NCBI GenBank assembly: GCA_038256935.1
Contig: JBBSJV010000058.1
Location: 1-9,646 of the forward strand
Origin: JBBSJV01 sp038256935
GTDB taxonomy: Bacteria > Patescibacteriota > JACMRA01
Length of the DNA stretch: 9,646 nucleotides
Reading direction: 5' to 3'
Below, piece after piece: positions 1-7,291 of this stretch. The notes beneath the pieces were generated by a model, which was not told the origin of the DNA, ran no database searches, and saw only the letters and a list, made by a program, of their open reading frames with translations. The translations under genes and the position numbers were made by a program. How positions within the stretch are numbered: position 1 is the first letter of the stretch; every line of letters starts with the position of its first letter.

Positions 1-9
1 ATAATACTG

Positions 10-82
10 TCACCCTGAATTTATCGGGTTTCCCTGAAAATTTATTATTTTGAGGGTGATTTTATTTCAGGGTCTTTTTTTT
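10..82 (+). terminator. Intrinsic terminator with competing hairpins
   Basis: CCCTGAAA at 32-39 can pair over 8 bp with TTTCAGGG at 65-72. The 3' arm is followed by TC and a run of eight T (75-82), the layout of a Rho-independent terminator. A second stem, TCACCCT at 10-16 with AGGGTGA at 53-59, interlocks with the first, and CCCTGAA at 13-19 can replace 32-38 as partner of the 3' arm. The structure probably ends an upstream gene that lies outside the window. Because it precedes pyrG it could instead be an attenuator, but the candidate pyrG promoter lies downstream of it, which argues against that. Confidence 0.6.
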
Positions 83-227
83 GTTAAAATAAGGAGGAGA
101 TACTGAAAACTTGATTCAGCATCACAGTAAAAATTTATCAGCGTACTTATTATATTTGCGCAGATGGTATTAAAATTTAAGAGGCCGATTACAATACCAA
201 TTAAAATATTTTAAGCTTATCCATTAC

Positions 228-256
228 TTGACTCAATCCAATTCTTTAGGGATAAA
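228..256 (+). promoter_or_regulatory. Candidate sigma-70-type promoter of pyrG
   Basis: TTGACT at 228-233 (5 of 6 to the -35 consensus) is followed after 17 bp by GATAAA at 251-256 (4 of 6 to TATAAT). Transcription would start around 262-265, only a few bases before the pyrG ATG at 267, so the message would be leaderless or nearly so. That fits the lack of a usable ribosome binding site here. The -10 match is modest. Confidence 0.45.
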
Positions 257-266
257 TTCATAACAT

Positions 267-1937
267 ATGGTCAAATATATTGTAGTCACTGGTGGTGTAG
301 TCTCAGGTATAGGTAAAGGAATCACCACTGCCTCAGCTGGATTATTATTAAAATCAAGTGGGTTTAGTGTAGATGCAATCAAATTTGACCCTTACCTCAA
401 TATTGATCCAGGTACAATGTCACCTTACGAGCATGGAGAAGTATATGTCCTTAACGATGGAGCTGAGACTGATCTCGATCTTGGACACTATGAAAGATTT
501 TTAAATACAGATTTAGAAGGAATTTCCTCAGTTTCTGCAGGGCGAGTTTATGATTCTATTCTTAGTGAAGAGAGAGAAGGTAAGACTTTGGGTAAGACAG
601 TTCAGTTAATCCCTCACGTTACAAACAGGATCAAAGAATTATTTAAAAAGAATACTGAAAACAAAAAAAATCATATTCGCTTGATCGAAATTGGTGGTTC
701 TACAGGGGACATGGAGGCTGAGATTTTTTTGGAAAGTTTTCGCCAACTTCGAAGCGAATTAGGTAAACAAATCTATCATATCCACCTTGGTTATGTGCCA
801 TTTTTACGTAACTGCGGAGAATTCAAATCCAAACCCTTTCAGACTTCACTCAAAGAATTATCCAAGAGCGGCCTCCAACCTGACATGCTAGTAGTGCGCT
901 ACGCACCTGAAAATGGAGAACACCCTGACAGTTCTATCATGGAAAAAATGGCTCTATTTAGCAACCTTAGTATTCAAAAAGTAGTTCCCTTACCTGACCT
1001 TGACTCGATCTATGATGTCCCTACTTATCTCTTACAAACCTCTATGGTAGATAATCTATCAGAGTTTGTTGGTGTGCAGTTAAAACCAATACTTCCAAAC
1101 TTTTTCATTGCTCAAAATAAGAGCCAAAATAAATTTAATCAAAAAGTAAAAATAGCTCTCGTTGCTAAATACACAAAGTTAACTGATGCCTACTTGAGTA
1201 TCCTTGAGTCTTTGAAAATCGCTGCTGTTAGTGAAAATGTGGATTTGGAAACTGTACTTATAGACTCTGAAAAATTAGAAAAACAAGGATTGAATAGTCA
1301 GGGCGAAAGTGAATATTTGAAGTTGCAAGATGTCGATGGTGTTTTGGTTCCGGGCGGATTTGGTAACCGTGGCATGGAAGGAAAAATCATGGCCATAAAA
1401 TATGCTAGAGAAAACAAAATCCCGTTTCTTGGAATCTGTTTAGGTCTGCAGATGGCCGTTGTCGAAATTGCTAGGAATAAATTAAACCTAAACGCAGTTT
1501 CAAGGGAAATGATTGAAAACAAGGATGATTTTGATTTAGACGTCATAATCGACATGATTCCAGAGCAGAGAAATATCAATAAATTAGGAGGCACAATGAG
1601 ACTAGGTGACTACACTTGTCAGGTCAAAACAAACACATTAGCTTTTAGTTTATTTCAAAGTGAAAATATCGTCGAAAGGCACAGGCACCGCCTTGAAGTC
1701 CAACCTCAATTTGTAGATAGACTAGAAAAGACAGGTCTAATTGTCTCAGGTAAGCATAACTTTTGCGATGTAAATGGACAAGACAGATCGCTTGTAGAGA
1801 TCGTGGAATTAGACAAGGTTATGCACCCATTTTTCATCGCCATCCAAAGCCATCCAGAGTTTTTATCCAGACCAGATAAGCCCCACCCTTTATTCCAAGG
1901 TCTAGTATCTGCAAGTAAAAATAGTTATAATGGCTAA
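267..1937 (+). CDS. pyrG: CTP synthase (glutamine-hydrolysing)
   Basis: This cytosolic enzyme converts UTP to CTP using ATP and ammonia from glutamine, the last step of pyrimidine nucleotide synthesis. The N-terminal synthetase domain (about 1-275) shows the P-loop SGIGKG (13-18), DPYLNIDPGTMSP (41-53), HGEVYV, the DLGHYERF stretch (71-78) and GGSTGDME (143-150). The C-terminal class I glutamine amidotransferase domain (about 290-552) has PGGFGNRG (362-369), the nucleophile Cys391 in GICLG, RHRHR (471-475) and the His529/Glu531 pair in SHPEF, so the triad is complete. At 556 aa it is close to the usual 535-550. The pocket segment usually reading KTKPTQHS is KSKPFQTS here, a divergent version. 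The stop overlaps the next start by 8 nt, so the two genes are probably one transcript with coupled translation. Confidence 0.98.
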   Translation: MVKYIVVTGGVVSGIGKGITTASAGLLLKSSGFSVDAIKFDPYLNIDPGTMSPYEHGEVYVLNDGAETDLDLGHYERFLNTDLEGISSVSAGRVYDSILSEEREGKTLGKTVQLIPHVTNRIKELFKKNTENKKNHIRLIEIGGSTGDMEAEIFLESFRQLRSELGKQIYHIHLGYVPFLRNCGEFKSKPFQTSLKELSKSGLQPDMLVVRYAPENGEHPDSSIMEKMALFSNLSIQKVVPLPDLDSIYDVPTYLLQTSMVDNLSEFVGVQLKPILPNFFIAQNKSQNKFNQKVKIALVAKYTKLTDAYLSILESLKIAAVSENVDLETVLIDSEKLEKQGLNSQGESEYLKLQDVDGVLVPGGFGNRGMEGKIMAIKYARENKIPFLGICLGLQMAVVEIARNKLNLNAVSREMIENKDDFDLDVIIDMIPEQRNINKLGGTMRLGDYTCQVKTNTLAFSLFQSENIVERHRHRLEVQPQFVDRLEKTGLIVSGKHNFCDVNGQDRSLVEIVELDKVMHPFFIAIQSHPEFLSRPDKPHPLFQGLVSASKNSYNG

Positions 1938-2544
1938 AAATAATAATCTAAAAAATCTAAGCCTAAGTGTCAAAAAACAAAACCAGAGGCTATGGTGGGT
2001 AATGGTAGTTGGTTTAGTTATTATCACTCTCTTAATTGGTAGCACTAGCCCTGCTTTTACCAGCCTTGCTTCAGATTTTGTAGGCTTTAATCTGGATTTT
2101 ACCAGCAACCCAGATGACGTAAATAGGGTTGAAAAAGTCTTTGTCAAAAGAGTAGTTGATGGAGATACCATTGAGCTTGGAGATGGTAGGATGATTCGCT
2201 ATTTAAATATTGACACCCCTGAAACTGTAAAGCCAAACAGCCCAGTGGAGTGCTTTGGAAGTGAAGCCAAAAAACTGAATCAAAGCTTGGTGGAAAACAA
2301 AACTGTGTATATAAAAGGAGATAAAGAAAGTAAAGACAGATATGATCGTTATCTGAGATTTGTTTTTTTAAATGAAAGTGAAGTTAACTCGATTGATAAA
2401 AGTGTCAATGCTTATATGATAAAATATGGTTTTGCTTCAACTTTATTTTATTCACCAAATACCACATACAAATCTCAATTTGAAGACTACGAAAAACAAG
2501 CCAAAGCTAATGATTTAGGGCTTTGGAAGATGTGCAATAACTAA
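1930..2544 (+). CDS. Membrane-anchored thermonuclease-like protein (SNase fold)
   Basis: The protein resembles staphylococcal nuclease, a calcium-dependent enzyme that cuts DNA and RNA. A basic N-terminus leads into one hydrophobic segment (about 22-43), either a membrane anchor or an uncleaved signal, which would place the catalytic domain outside the membrane. The SNase domain (about 70-202) keeps VVDGDT (75-80), Arg90, Asp95 in NIDTPET, Glu98 and Arg140 in DRYDRY, matching the Arg35, Asp40, Glu43 and Arg87 set of the model enzyme, and it ends in the typical GLWKMC. Activity is therefore likely. The ATG at 1930 lies inside the last codons of pyrG (ATGGCTAA), implying coupling; no separate ribosome binding site is needed. 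A likely role is degrading external nucleic acid for salvage, but that is inference. Confidence 0.9.
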   Translation: MAKNNNLKNLSLSVKKQNQRLWWVMVVGLVIITLLIGSTSPAFTSLASDFVGFNLDFTSNPDDVNRVEKVFVKRVVDGDTIELGDGRMIRYLNIDTPETVKPNSPVECFGSEAKKLNQSLVENKTVYIKGDKESKDRYDRYLRFVFLNESEVNSIDKSVNAYMIKYGFASTLFYSPNTTYKSQFEDYEKQAKANDLGLWKMCNN

Positions 2545-2553
2545 TTTGTAAGC

Positions 2554-2573
2554 TGTGGATAACTTGTGTATAG
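2554..2573 (-). promoter_or_regulatory. Pair of DnaA-box-like 9-mers
   Basis: Positions 2554-2562 read TGTGGATAA, the exact complement of the DnaA box TTATCCACA. After two bases, 2565-2573 read TGTGTATAG, one mismatch from the relaxed form. Both point the same way and lie in the 41-bp gap between two convergent genes. There is no AT-rich unwinding element cluster, dnaA or dnaN in view, so an origin is not supported; a DnaA-binding or titration site, or chance, remain possible. Confidence 0.35.
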
Positions 2574-2585
2574 ATTTTGATTAAC

Positions 2586-3404
2586 CTATAAACTGTATTC
2601 AAATTCTACTGCAACATTAGCAGTTAATTCATTTTTTGATGGTAAAACTGGAGCAGGCTCTGAGGATTGGGAATCTTCAGTTGCTCCTGGAATTGCTCGC
2701 CCATAATATGGCATTTCTTGTGAATTGCATCCCAAAACACTGATCACACTAGTCTTAACTATTCTCTTACCTTTCAGTACTTTCACCTGATCTTGACCTT
2801 TCTCCATAGCTTTTTTAAGTGCTTCAGATTCTAGTTCATTACAAATTTGCTCCCTATTTTCAACTGAATAATCATATCCATTAAATTGTAAGTCAGGGAT
2901 TTGATTTAGACTTTGTAAAATCTCATTTGGTCTTGTGTCGGCATTTTCAATATTCTTAAAATTAATAGTAACATTTAGATTACCCATATATCCCATTTTT
3001 TCTGATCCTTGTTGAGGGGATATTCTTGGCTCAAAACTAGAGTAATCTTGAAATACATTTTTATTAGTTTCAATATCATCTCTTGAAATGCCATTTTCTT
3101 GCAATATACTTATCAATTGATTGGTAGCTTCGTCTAAATCTTGATTTACTTGATCACTACTTTGGTTTCTACGAATCACAGTTACAGTGGCTTTGGCTTC
3201 ATTGGCTATGACTTCTCTCGTACTTGAAGCTTCCACTGTCAATGTAGAGTTATTTGGATTTGCTGACAGAAGGTATGAAAGATTATAAAACAGACTAAAA
3301 ATAAGAGCAAAAAACAAAATACTTGCTGCTACACTACTTGCAATAAACCCTATCTTGTAATATCTTGGAACACTTGTTTGAGATTTTGAAGTTTCTTCAG
3401 GCAT
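2586..3404 (-). CDS. SIMPL/DUF541 domain protein, membrane-anchored
   Basis: A short charged N-terminus is followed by one strong hydrophobic helix (about 18-46). The remainder (about 53-272) fits the SIMPL (DUF541) pattern: an opening strand LTVEASSTREVIANEAKATV, a helix with VNQDLDEATNQLISILQENG followed by the usual GISRDDI-type turn (106-111), a middle strand NLNVTINFK (142-150), a helix rich in Ala and Lys (about 186-206), and a closing strand ANVAVEFEY. The family is periplasmic or extracellular in most bacteria and its biochemical role is poorly defined. Two cysteines (188 and 226) in the exported part could form a disulphide. A near-consensus promoter lies directly upstream, so the gene can be transcribed alone although it follows the hydrolase gene by 58 nt. 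Confidence 0.85.
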   Translation of the reverse strand: MPEETSKSQTSVPRYYKIGFIASSVAASILFFALIFSLFYNLSYLLSANPNNSTLTVEASSTREVIANEAKATVTVIRRNQSSDQVNQDLDEATNQLISILQENGISRDDIETNKNVFQDYSSFEPRISPQQGSEKMGYMGNLNVTINFKNIENADTRPNEILQSLNQIPDLQFNGYDYSVENREQICNELESEALKKAMEKGQDQVKVLKGKRIVKTSVISVLGCNSQEMPYYGRAIPGATEDSQSSEPAPVLPSKNELTANVAVEFEYSL

Positions 3405-3423
3405 AATAATTTAATAATGATTA

Positions 3424-3452
3424 ATTATAGATAAAAAAACTGTGATCGTCAA
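3424..3452 (-). promoter_or_regulatory. Near-consensus sigma-70 promoter of the SIMPL gene
   Basis: Read on the minus strand, TTGACG (3452-3447) is followed after exactly 17 bp by a perfect TATAAT (3429-3424). Transcription would begin near 3417, giving a leader of about 12 nt before the ATG at 3404. This is the best promoter match seen in the window. Confidence 0.75.
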
Positions 3453-3462
3453 AATTTTTTGG

Positions 3463-4203
3463 CTATTGATTAGAGATAAACTCCAAAATTTTTTCATTCA
3501 CAATATCTTTGGCCTCTTGATCAGAAATTGTGGCTTCCAAGTCTCCAGATTGCCTGCCATAGCTGCCAAATTGAGCATGGTTCATACCTTCAATGACAAT
3601 CAGTTTTGCTTGAGATCCAAGATTAGATTTATTTTCAGCAATCGTTTCCATCTCCAAAAGCCCATCTCTACTACCAACTAAGCTAATTATTTCCAAATTG
3701 CTCCCACTAATATCATTATCACAATAGCTTGCAAGCAATATCATGCCATCTAGTTTATCACTATTTCTCTGTGCAAAAATACAAGCCATTGCTCCACCTA
3801 ATGAGTGCCCTGACAAATAAAACTGAGAATAAGTAAACTCACTTTGAATTATTTGATTAGCCGCATTTATATCAAAAAAAGCGTAGTTAAAAAGTGGCTT
3901 GGTAATTGCTATTGAAACTGAAGTCGAAACTAATCCTGACAAATTATATACATAGCTTAATGGCTGTACTTTGGCTCCTGGATAAAAGATCAGAAGAGTT
4001 TGAGCTTCATTATCCCTACTACTAAGAAGCCAGTAACCACCCTTATCCGCGAGTACTAAATCTTGGTTTACAGTAACGCTATTAAGCTTTTCTTGTATTG
4101 GTGGATAGCTTTGGAAAAACCAAAACCCAAAGCCAACTGATACTATAATACAGAGAGTGGCAAGGACCTCAATAATAGCTTTTTTACTTAATAATTTTTT
4201 CAT
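3463..4203 (-). CDS. Alpha/beta hydrolase, membrane-anchored
   Basis: The N-terminus is basic, followed by a hydrophobic segment (about 9-30) that should act as an anchor or uncleaved signal. The rest is an alpha/beta hydrolase fold: the oxyanion region LLIFYPGAKV (70-79), the nucleophile elbow GHSLGG with Ser134, an acid candidate Asp180 in GSRDGLL, and His209 in GMNHAQFG, so the Ser-Asp-His triad is complete. The ending with YGRQSGD and EATIS is typical of the Abhydrolase_5 type (PF12695). At 246 aa there is no large lid. The substrate cannot be told; an esterase acting at the cell surface is the simplest reading. It starts 5 nt after fmt, so the two probably share a transcript. Confidence 0.85.
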   Translation of the reverse strand: MKKLLSKKAIIEVLATLCIIVSVGFGFWFFQSYPPIQEKLNSVTVNQDLVLADKGGYWLLSSRDNEAQTLLIFYPGAKVQPLSYVYNLSGLVSTSVSIAITKPLFNYAFFDINAANQIIQSEFTYSQFYLSGHSLGGAMACIFAQRNSDKLDGMILLASYCDNDISGSNLEIISLVGSRDGLLEMETIAENKSNLGSQAKLIVIEGMNHAQFGSYGRQSGDLEATISDQEAKDIVNEKILEFISNQ

Positions 4204-4208
4204 AGCAT

Positions 4209-5285
4209 TTATTTAAACTTGTAACCTTGAAAATTGATTTCCTTCCCGGTTTCTAATTTAATTTTAAGCACTTGGATAAAACCACCTAACCCCGCTTTCA
4301 AATAAGTGAGGAGTTTTTTGTTTTCAAGAGTTTGCACCCATTCCCCATCCTCATAAATTACAATATCAGGTGAGATCTCAGAAACAACACCAAAGCATTC
4401 AATTAAACTAATTTTTTGAGCAAATGTTTGAGATGAAATAATAGTTTTTGGCCAGCCATAGTAAGCTCTATAGTGATTAAACAATTTATTTGCATCTACA
4501 CATTTATAGTCTATTAATCCAAGTTCTTTGGTTATTTTAGAAGTTAAACTTACGTTATTAACATCTTGTATGACTTGAAACTGTTTATCAGCATTTATCT
4601 TAGAATAAGCTTCAGAAAGCATAGCAATAGCCCAGCTTTTAGCTCCTAATTCTACCATCTGAGTAGTCAAATCAGATAGAGTCTCATGACCCAGCAATTG
4701 TTTATCAAGTTGAAGCAGCAAATTCCCCCCATCCATCTCTTGAGTCATCTCAATCCAACTCAAAGCAGTTTTTTGTTCCCCATTTAAAAGGGTAAATTGC
4801 ATAGGCGACATCCCTCTATACTGTGGTAATTTACTTGGGTGCCAGTTCAAAGCTCCGTATTCAAAACTATTTAAAACGTTATCATTTAAAATCTTACCAA
4901 ATGAAGCCACTGCAGCAATTTCACCTCCAGTTAGATGAGTACTTTTCCAAGCCTCCCACTCCAATTTTATCTTTTCAGGTTGAAACAGTTCTATTGAATT
5001 ATGACTTGCAAATTTAGTCAGTTTATTCTGAATAGTCTTTCCACGCAAAGTGTAATCAGGGGTGGTAATAATGGTTTTTAAAGATACCTTTGATTTAGCA
5101 AAAACTAGATCTTGAGTAGCTTCTAATAAGTCTTTAATCTTGCCATAGAACTGTTTTTGATTGACTAATTGCAGGTTTTCAAACTGGTCTTTAGCAATAG
5201 AGTGTAAACTTTTATTTTCAGAAGCCAATATTGACTCTAAAATTGGAATGGTAAAATCAGAACCTGAGAAAAAAACGATCTTCAT
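4209..5285 (-). CDS. fmt: Methionyl-tRNA formyltransferase
   Basis: The enzyme formylates initiator Met-tRNA using 10-formyltetrahydrofolate. It opens with the formyltransferase start KIVFFSGSDFTIPIL. The catalytic segment NWHPSKLPQYRG (147-158) holds Asn147 and His149, and Asp185 in EMDGGNLL is the third catalytic residue. The C-terminal Fmt domain (about 245-358) shows SLTSKITKELGLIDY, GWPKT and a closing NFQGYKF. At 358 aa it is longer than the usual 310-320, because about 40 residues (roughly 24-68) are inserted between the first helix and the strand leading into TTPD (74-77), where most relatives connect directly. No Shine-Dalgarno sequence precedes the ATG. It is divergent from smpB and heads the hydrolase gene. 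Confidence 0.94.
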   Translation of the reverse strand: MKIVFFSGSDFTIPILESILASENKSLHSIAKDQFENLQLVNQKQFYGKIKDLLEATQDLVFAKSKVSLKTIITTPDYTLRGKTIQNKLTKFASHNSIELFQPEKIKLEWEAWKSTHLTGGEIAAVASFGKILNDNVLNSFEYGALNWHPSKLPQYRGMSPMQFTLLNGEQKTALSWIEMTQEMDGGNLLLQLDKQLLGHETLSDLTTQMVELGAKSWAIAMLSEAYSKINADKQFQVIQDVNNVSLTSKITKELGLIDYKCVDANKLFNHYRAYYGWPKTIISSQTFAQKISLIECFGVVSEISPDIVIYEDGEWVQTLENKKLLTYLKAGLGGFIQVLKIKLETGKEINFQGYKFK

Positions 5286-5331
5286 TCATCAACTATTGTC
5301 AAAGCCCTAAAAGTTGTCCAATATAAGGGTA

Positions 5332-5754
5332 ATGTCAGTATTGCTAGTCAATCGCAAAGCCAGATTTGAATACGAAATCATCGAAACCTTCCAAGCAGGG
5401 CTGAGTTTGAGCGGGCATATGGTCAAGCAAATCAGAAACAAAAGAGTCCAATTAGACGGGGTTTTTATCATTTATCAAAAGCAAACTGGCCAGCTTCAGA
5501 TGTTAAACTTTGGCAGTGAACTAATCCGCGAAAACGTGGCTTTGCTTCTCAACAAAAAAGAGCAAAAAACCATCCAAACTGCACTTCTTGAAAAAAGAAT
5601 AACTTGTATACCGCTTCAAATCAAACAAATCGGTCGCTGGCTCAAAGCTGATATTGCCCTAGTAAAAGGTAAAAAACAATTCGATAAAAAAGAGTCGATC
5701 AAAAAGAGAGATTTGGATCGGGACCAAAGAAGAGAGAATTCGGATAGGTATTAA
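5332..5754 (+). CDS. smpB: SsrA-binding protein SmpB
   Basis: SmpB binds tmRNA and delivers it to stalled ribosomes for trans-translation. The family features are present: NRKARFEYEI near the start, an ETFQAGLSLSGHMVKQIRNK segment for the first strands, IGRWLKADIALVKGKKQFDK, and the basic C-terminal tail with ESIKKRDLDRD that enters the ribosomal A site. The middle is divergent: the usual HDPxRxRKLLL region reads ELIRENVALLL. The ATG at 5332 is preferred, giving 140 aa and six residues before NRKAR. The frame stays open to a TTG at 5314, which would add six residues and suit the usual N-terminal length. AAGGG at 5325-5329 is too close to 5332 to settle the matter. The tmRNA gene was not seen in this window. 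Confidence 0.93.
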   Translation: MSVLLVNRKARFEYEIIETFQAGLSLSGHMVKQIRNKRVQLDGVFIIYQKQTGQLQMLNFGSELIRENVALLLNKKEQKTIQTALLEKRITCIPLQIKQIGRWLKADIALVKGKKQFDKKESIKKRDLDRDQRRENSDRY

Positions 5755-5772
5755 TCTAGGAGGGTTACCAAT

Positions 5773-6972
5773 TTATTTATTAGCAACGATTTTACAAGCC
5801 ACCATACCTGAGCTCAAGTCTAAAGATTTTCTTGAAACCAAAATTTCTAATCCTGAATCTTGTATTTGCTTAACAAAATCAATGTAACTGACTAAATAAT
5901 GTTCCCAAATAACTATTAACTCTTTATTCTTAAGTTCTAAAACTTTTTCTTCGCCAAATAGATTTATAGATATTCTGTAATCTTTATCTAATATTAAATA
6001 TTTAATTTTTACCTTTTTTTCAGCTAAATACTCAACCTTTGTCTGACACTTTTCAACATCAATTCCAAATAATTCTAATAACCAAGTGTGATGTTTGTCT
6101 GCGTCTAAGTTTTTGGCATAGTTTAGAGTAGATCTAGTCGCGTTGGAATCAAGGGTATAGGTCATGATGATTACATCATTATCAGTAAGGCCATCTGCTA
6201 AGTTTTTAATTACTCTTACACTGTCATCATGATTAGCTATAGTGTTTCCAATATACAAGACAATGTTTGGGATATTTTTAGTAAGGGATTTATTTTCTAA
6301 AAAAACTTTACCAAATCTTGAAGACTCAATATCCAGACAGTAATCTCTAATATCTAAATCAGGAAACCAGTTTTTTATATTACTTTTAGTTATCTCTAAA
6401 ATCTCAGGACTAACATCAATTGGGATATATTTGTTTATCAAATTTTTATTATTAAAATCTTCAATTATTGTTTTTACTGGATATCCATTCCCAGGTCCTA
6501 AATCAATTAGATTAACTTTTTTTTGATCTGAAACCAGATAGTCTAAATCATTAATAATCGAGTCGGTCAGATCTTTAGTTGTTTTTTGAATGGGAGAAAC
6601 ACCTGATAAATATCTATTATTCCAGTAAGTAGCACCCCCGTTTTTGTAAGAATATTTAAGATTGATTTGTTTTTTAAACTCCAAATCATTTAACATCTCA
6701 ATGATTTCTTCTTCGTTATATATAGTATAAATCTCAGGATTAGGCTTAGTTATTTTGATTGGATTACTTCTTTTATATTCTTGGCCTTGTTTATGCAACC
6801 TATCTAGTTCAGCCAAATTGTGAGCATTATCTAATATTTTGTATTTATCTTTAACCTTCACTATTTGTAAATTGTTTTGACCTGTTTGTGCGCTATTTAC
6901 CCACCTTGTTAGGGTAGCTCTCGATACATTAAATTTTCTTGCGACATCAGCATTCGAAAGTGTACTATTCAT
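5773..6972 (-). CDS. HTH-fused EgtD-like SAM methyltransferase, copy 1
   Basis: Residues 5-27 form a helix-turn-helix of MerR/HTH_17 type (NADVARKFNVSRATLTRWVN), followed by a small conserved extension with YKILD and HNLAELDRL (to about 67). From about 100 the protein resembles the histidine-specific methyltransferase family (Methyltransf_33, as in EgtD): KYSYKNGGATYW where EgtD has its FYDERGS element, SAM motif I LIDLGPGNGYPVK (155-167), the acidic PIDVSPEIL (184-192), GNTIAN (242-247) for EgtD's GSTIGN, and a C-terminal strand and helix ending the domain. The EgtD residues that hold histidine (Glu and Ser in the ExS motif near the end) have no clear match in VIWEHYL, so the substrate probably differs. 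No DNA-methylase NPPY-type motif is present. It is convergent to smpB (18 nt apart) and divergent from the small gene at 7077. A second copy lies at 8133-9326. Confidence 0.8.
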   Translation of the reverse strand: MNSTLSNADVARKFNVSRATLTRWVNSAQTGQNNLQIVKVKDKYKILDNAHNLAELDRLHKQGQEYKRSNPIKITKPNPEIYTIYNEEEIIEMLNDLEFKKQINLKYSYKNGGATYWNNRYLSGVSPIQKTTKDLTDSIINDLDYLVSDQKKVNLIDLGPGNGYPVKTIIEDFNNKNLINKYIPIDVSPEILEITKSNIKNWFPDLDIRDYCLDIESSRFGKVFLENKSLTKNIPNIVLYIGNTIANHDDSVRVIKNLADGLTDNDVIIMTYTLDSNATRSTLNYAKNLDADKHHTWLLELFGIDVEKCQTKVEYLAEKKVKIKYLILDKDYRISINLFGEEKVLELKNKELIVIWEHYLVSYIDFVKQIQDSGLEILVSRKSLDLSSGMVACKIVANK

Positions 6973-6998
6973 ATTTTAATATTTTTTAAAGAGACAAT

Positions 6999-7027
6999 TT
7001 GACAGCATGTAACAATTTTGTTAAGCA
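6999..7027 (+). promoter_or_regulatory. Candidate promoter/operator between copy 1 genes
   Basis: TTGACA at 6999-7004 is a perfect -35 box, followed after 17 bp by TAAGCA (7022-7027), a poor -10. Both TTGAC and TTTGTTAAGCA (7017-7027) recur at exactly the same distances from the ATG in copy 2 (9354 and 9372), although the bases around them have diverged. An inverted repeat TAACAA-TT-TTGTTA (7010-7023) overlaps the element in this copy only. It could be an operator for the HTH protein, which is inference. Confidence 0.4.
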
Positions 7028-7057
7028 ATATTGTCAGTTAGTTTATTGCAAATTTTT

Positions 7058-7291
7058 AAATCACTCAAAAAATCAAATGCCTACATTGCATAATAATACG
7101 AAGATTAAAAAGAAAAGTAGGACCAAAGCTAGAAAAGAATTGGTTGATTTTATTATTGAAAAAATAAAGGAGATTAGTCTAGTCTCAAATCTGTCTTCCA
7201 CTCCACTTACTTACAGAGATGTATTGATTATTGCCACAAGACTCCAAAATGAAGACTGTCTAAATCAATCATTATTTTTTTCAATCAGTCA
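7058..7291 (+). repeat. Long near-identical direct repeat, copy A
   Basis: These 234 bases match 9413-9646 with three substitutions (7164, 7169 and 7172) and no gaps. The copies are 2355 bp apart. The repeat begins 19 nt before the ATG of the small gene; its right limit is unknown because copy B runs off the window. Left of 7058 the match falls to 30 of 53 bases. Confidence 0.97.

Noticed and set aside
1298..1594. Antisense open frame inside pyrG, and similar frames inside the SNase, fmt, hydrolase and methyltransferase genes
   Set aside because: They lie wholly or largely within strongly supported genes on another frame and show no recognisable protein features.
2554..2573. Replication origin
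   Set aside because: There are only two DnaA-like boxes, no AT-rich unwinding region beside them, and no dnaA, dnaN or gyr genes nearby.
6999..7076. Longer form of the small gene starting at TTG 6999 (26 extra residues)
   Set aside because: Copy 2 has an in-frame TGA at 9387-9389 in the same extension, the sequence is not conserved, and the TTG is part of the TTGACA promoter-like box.
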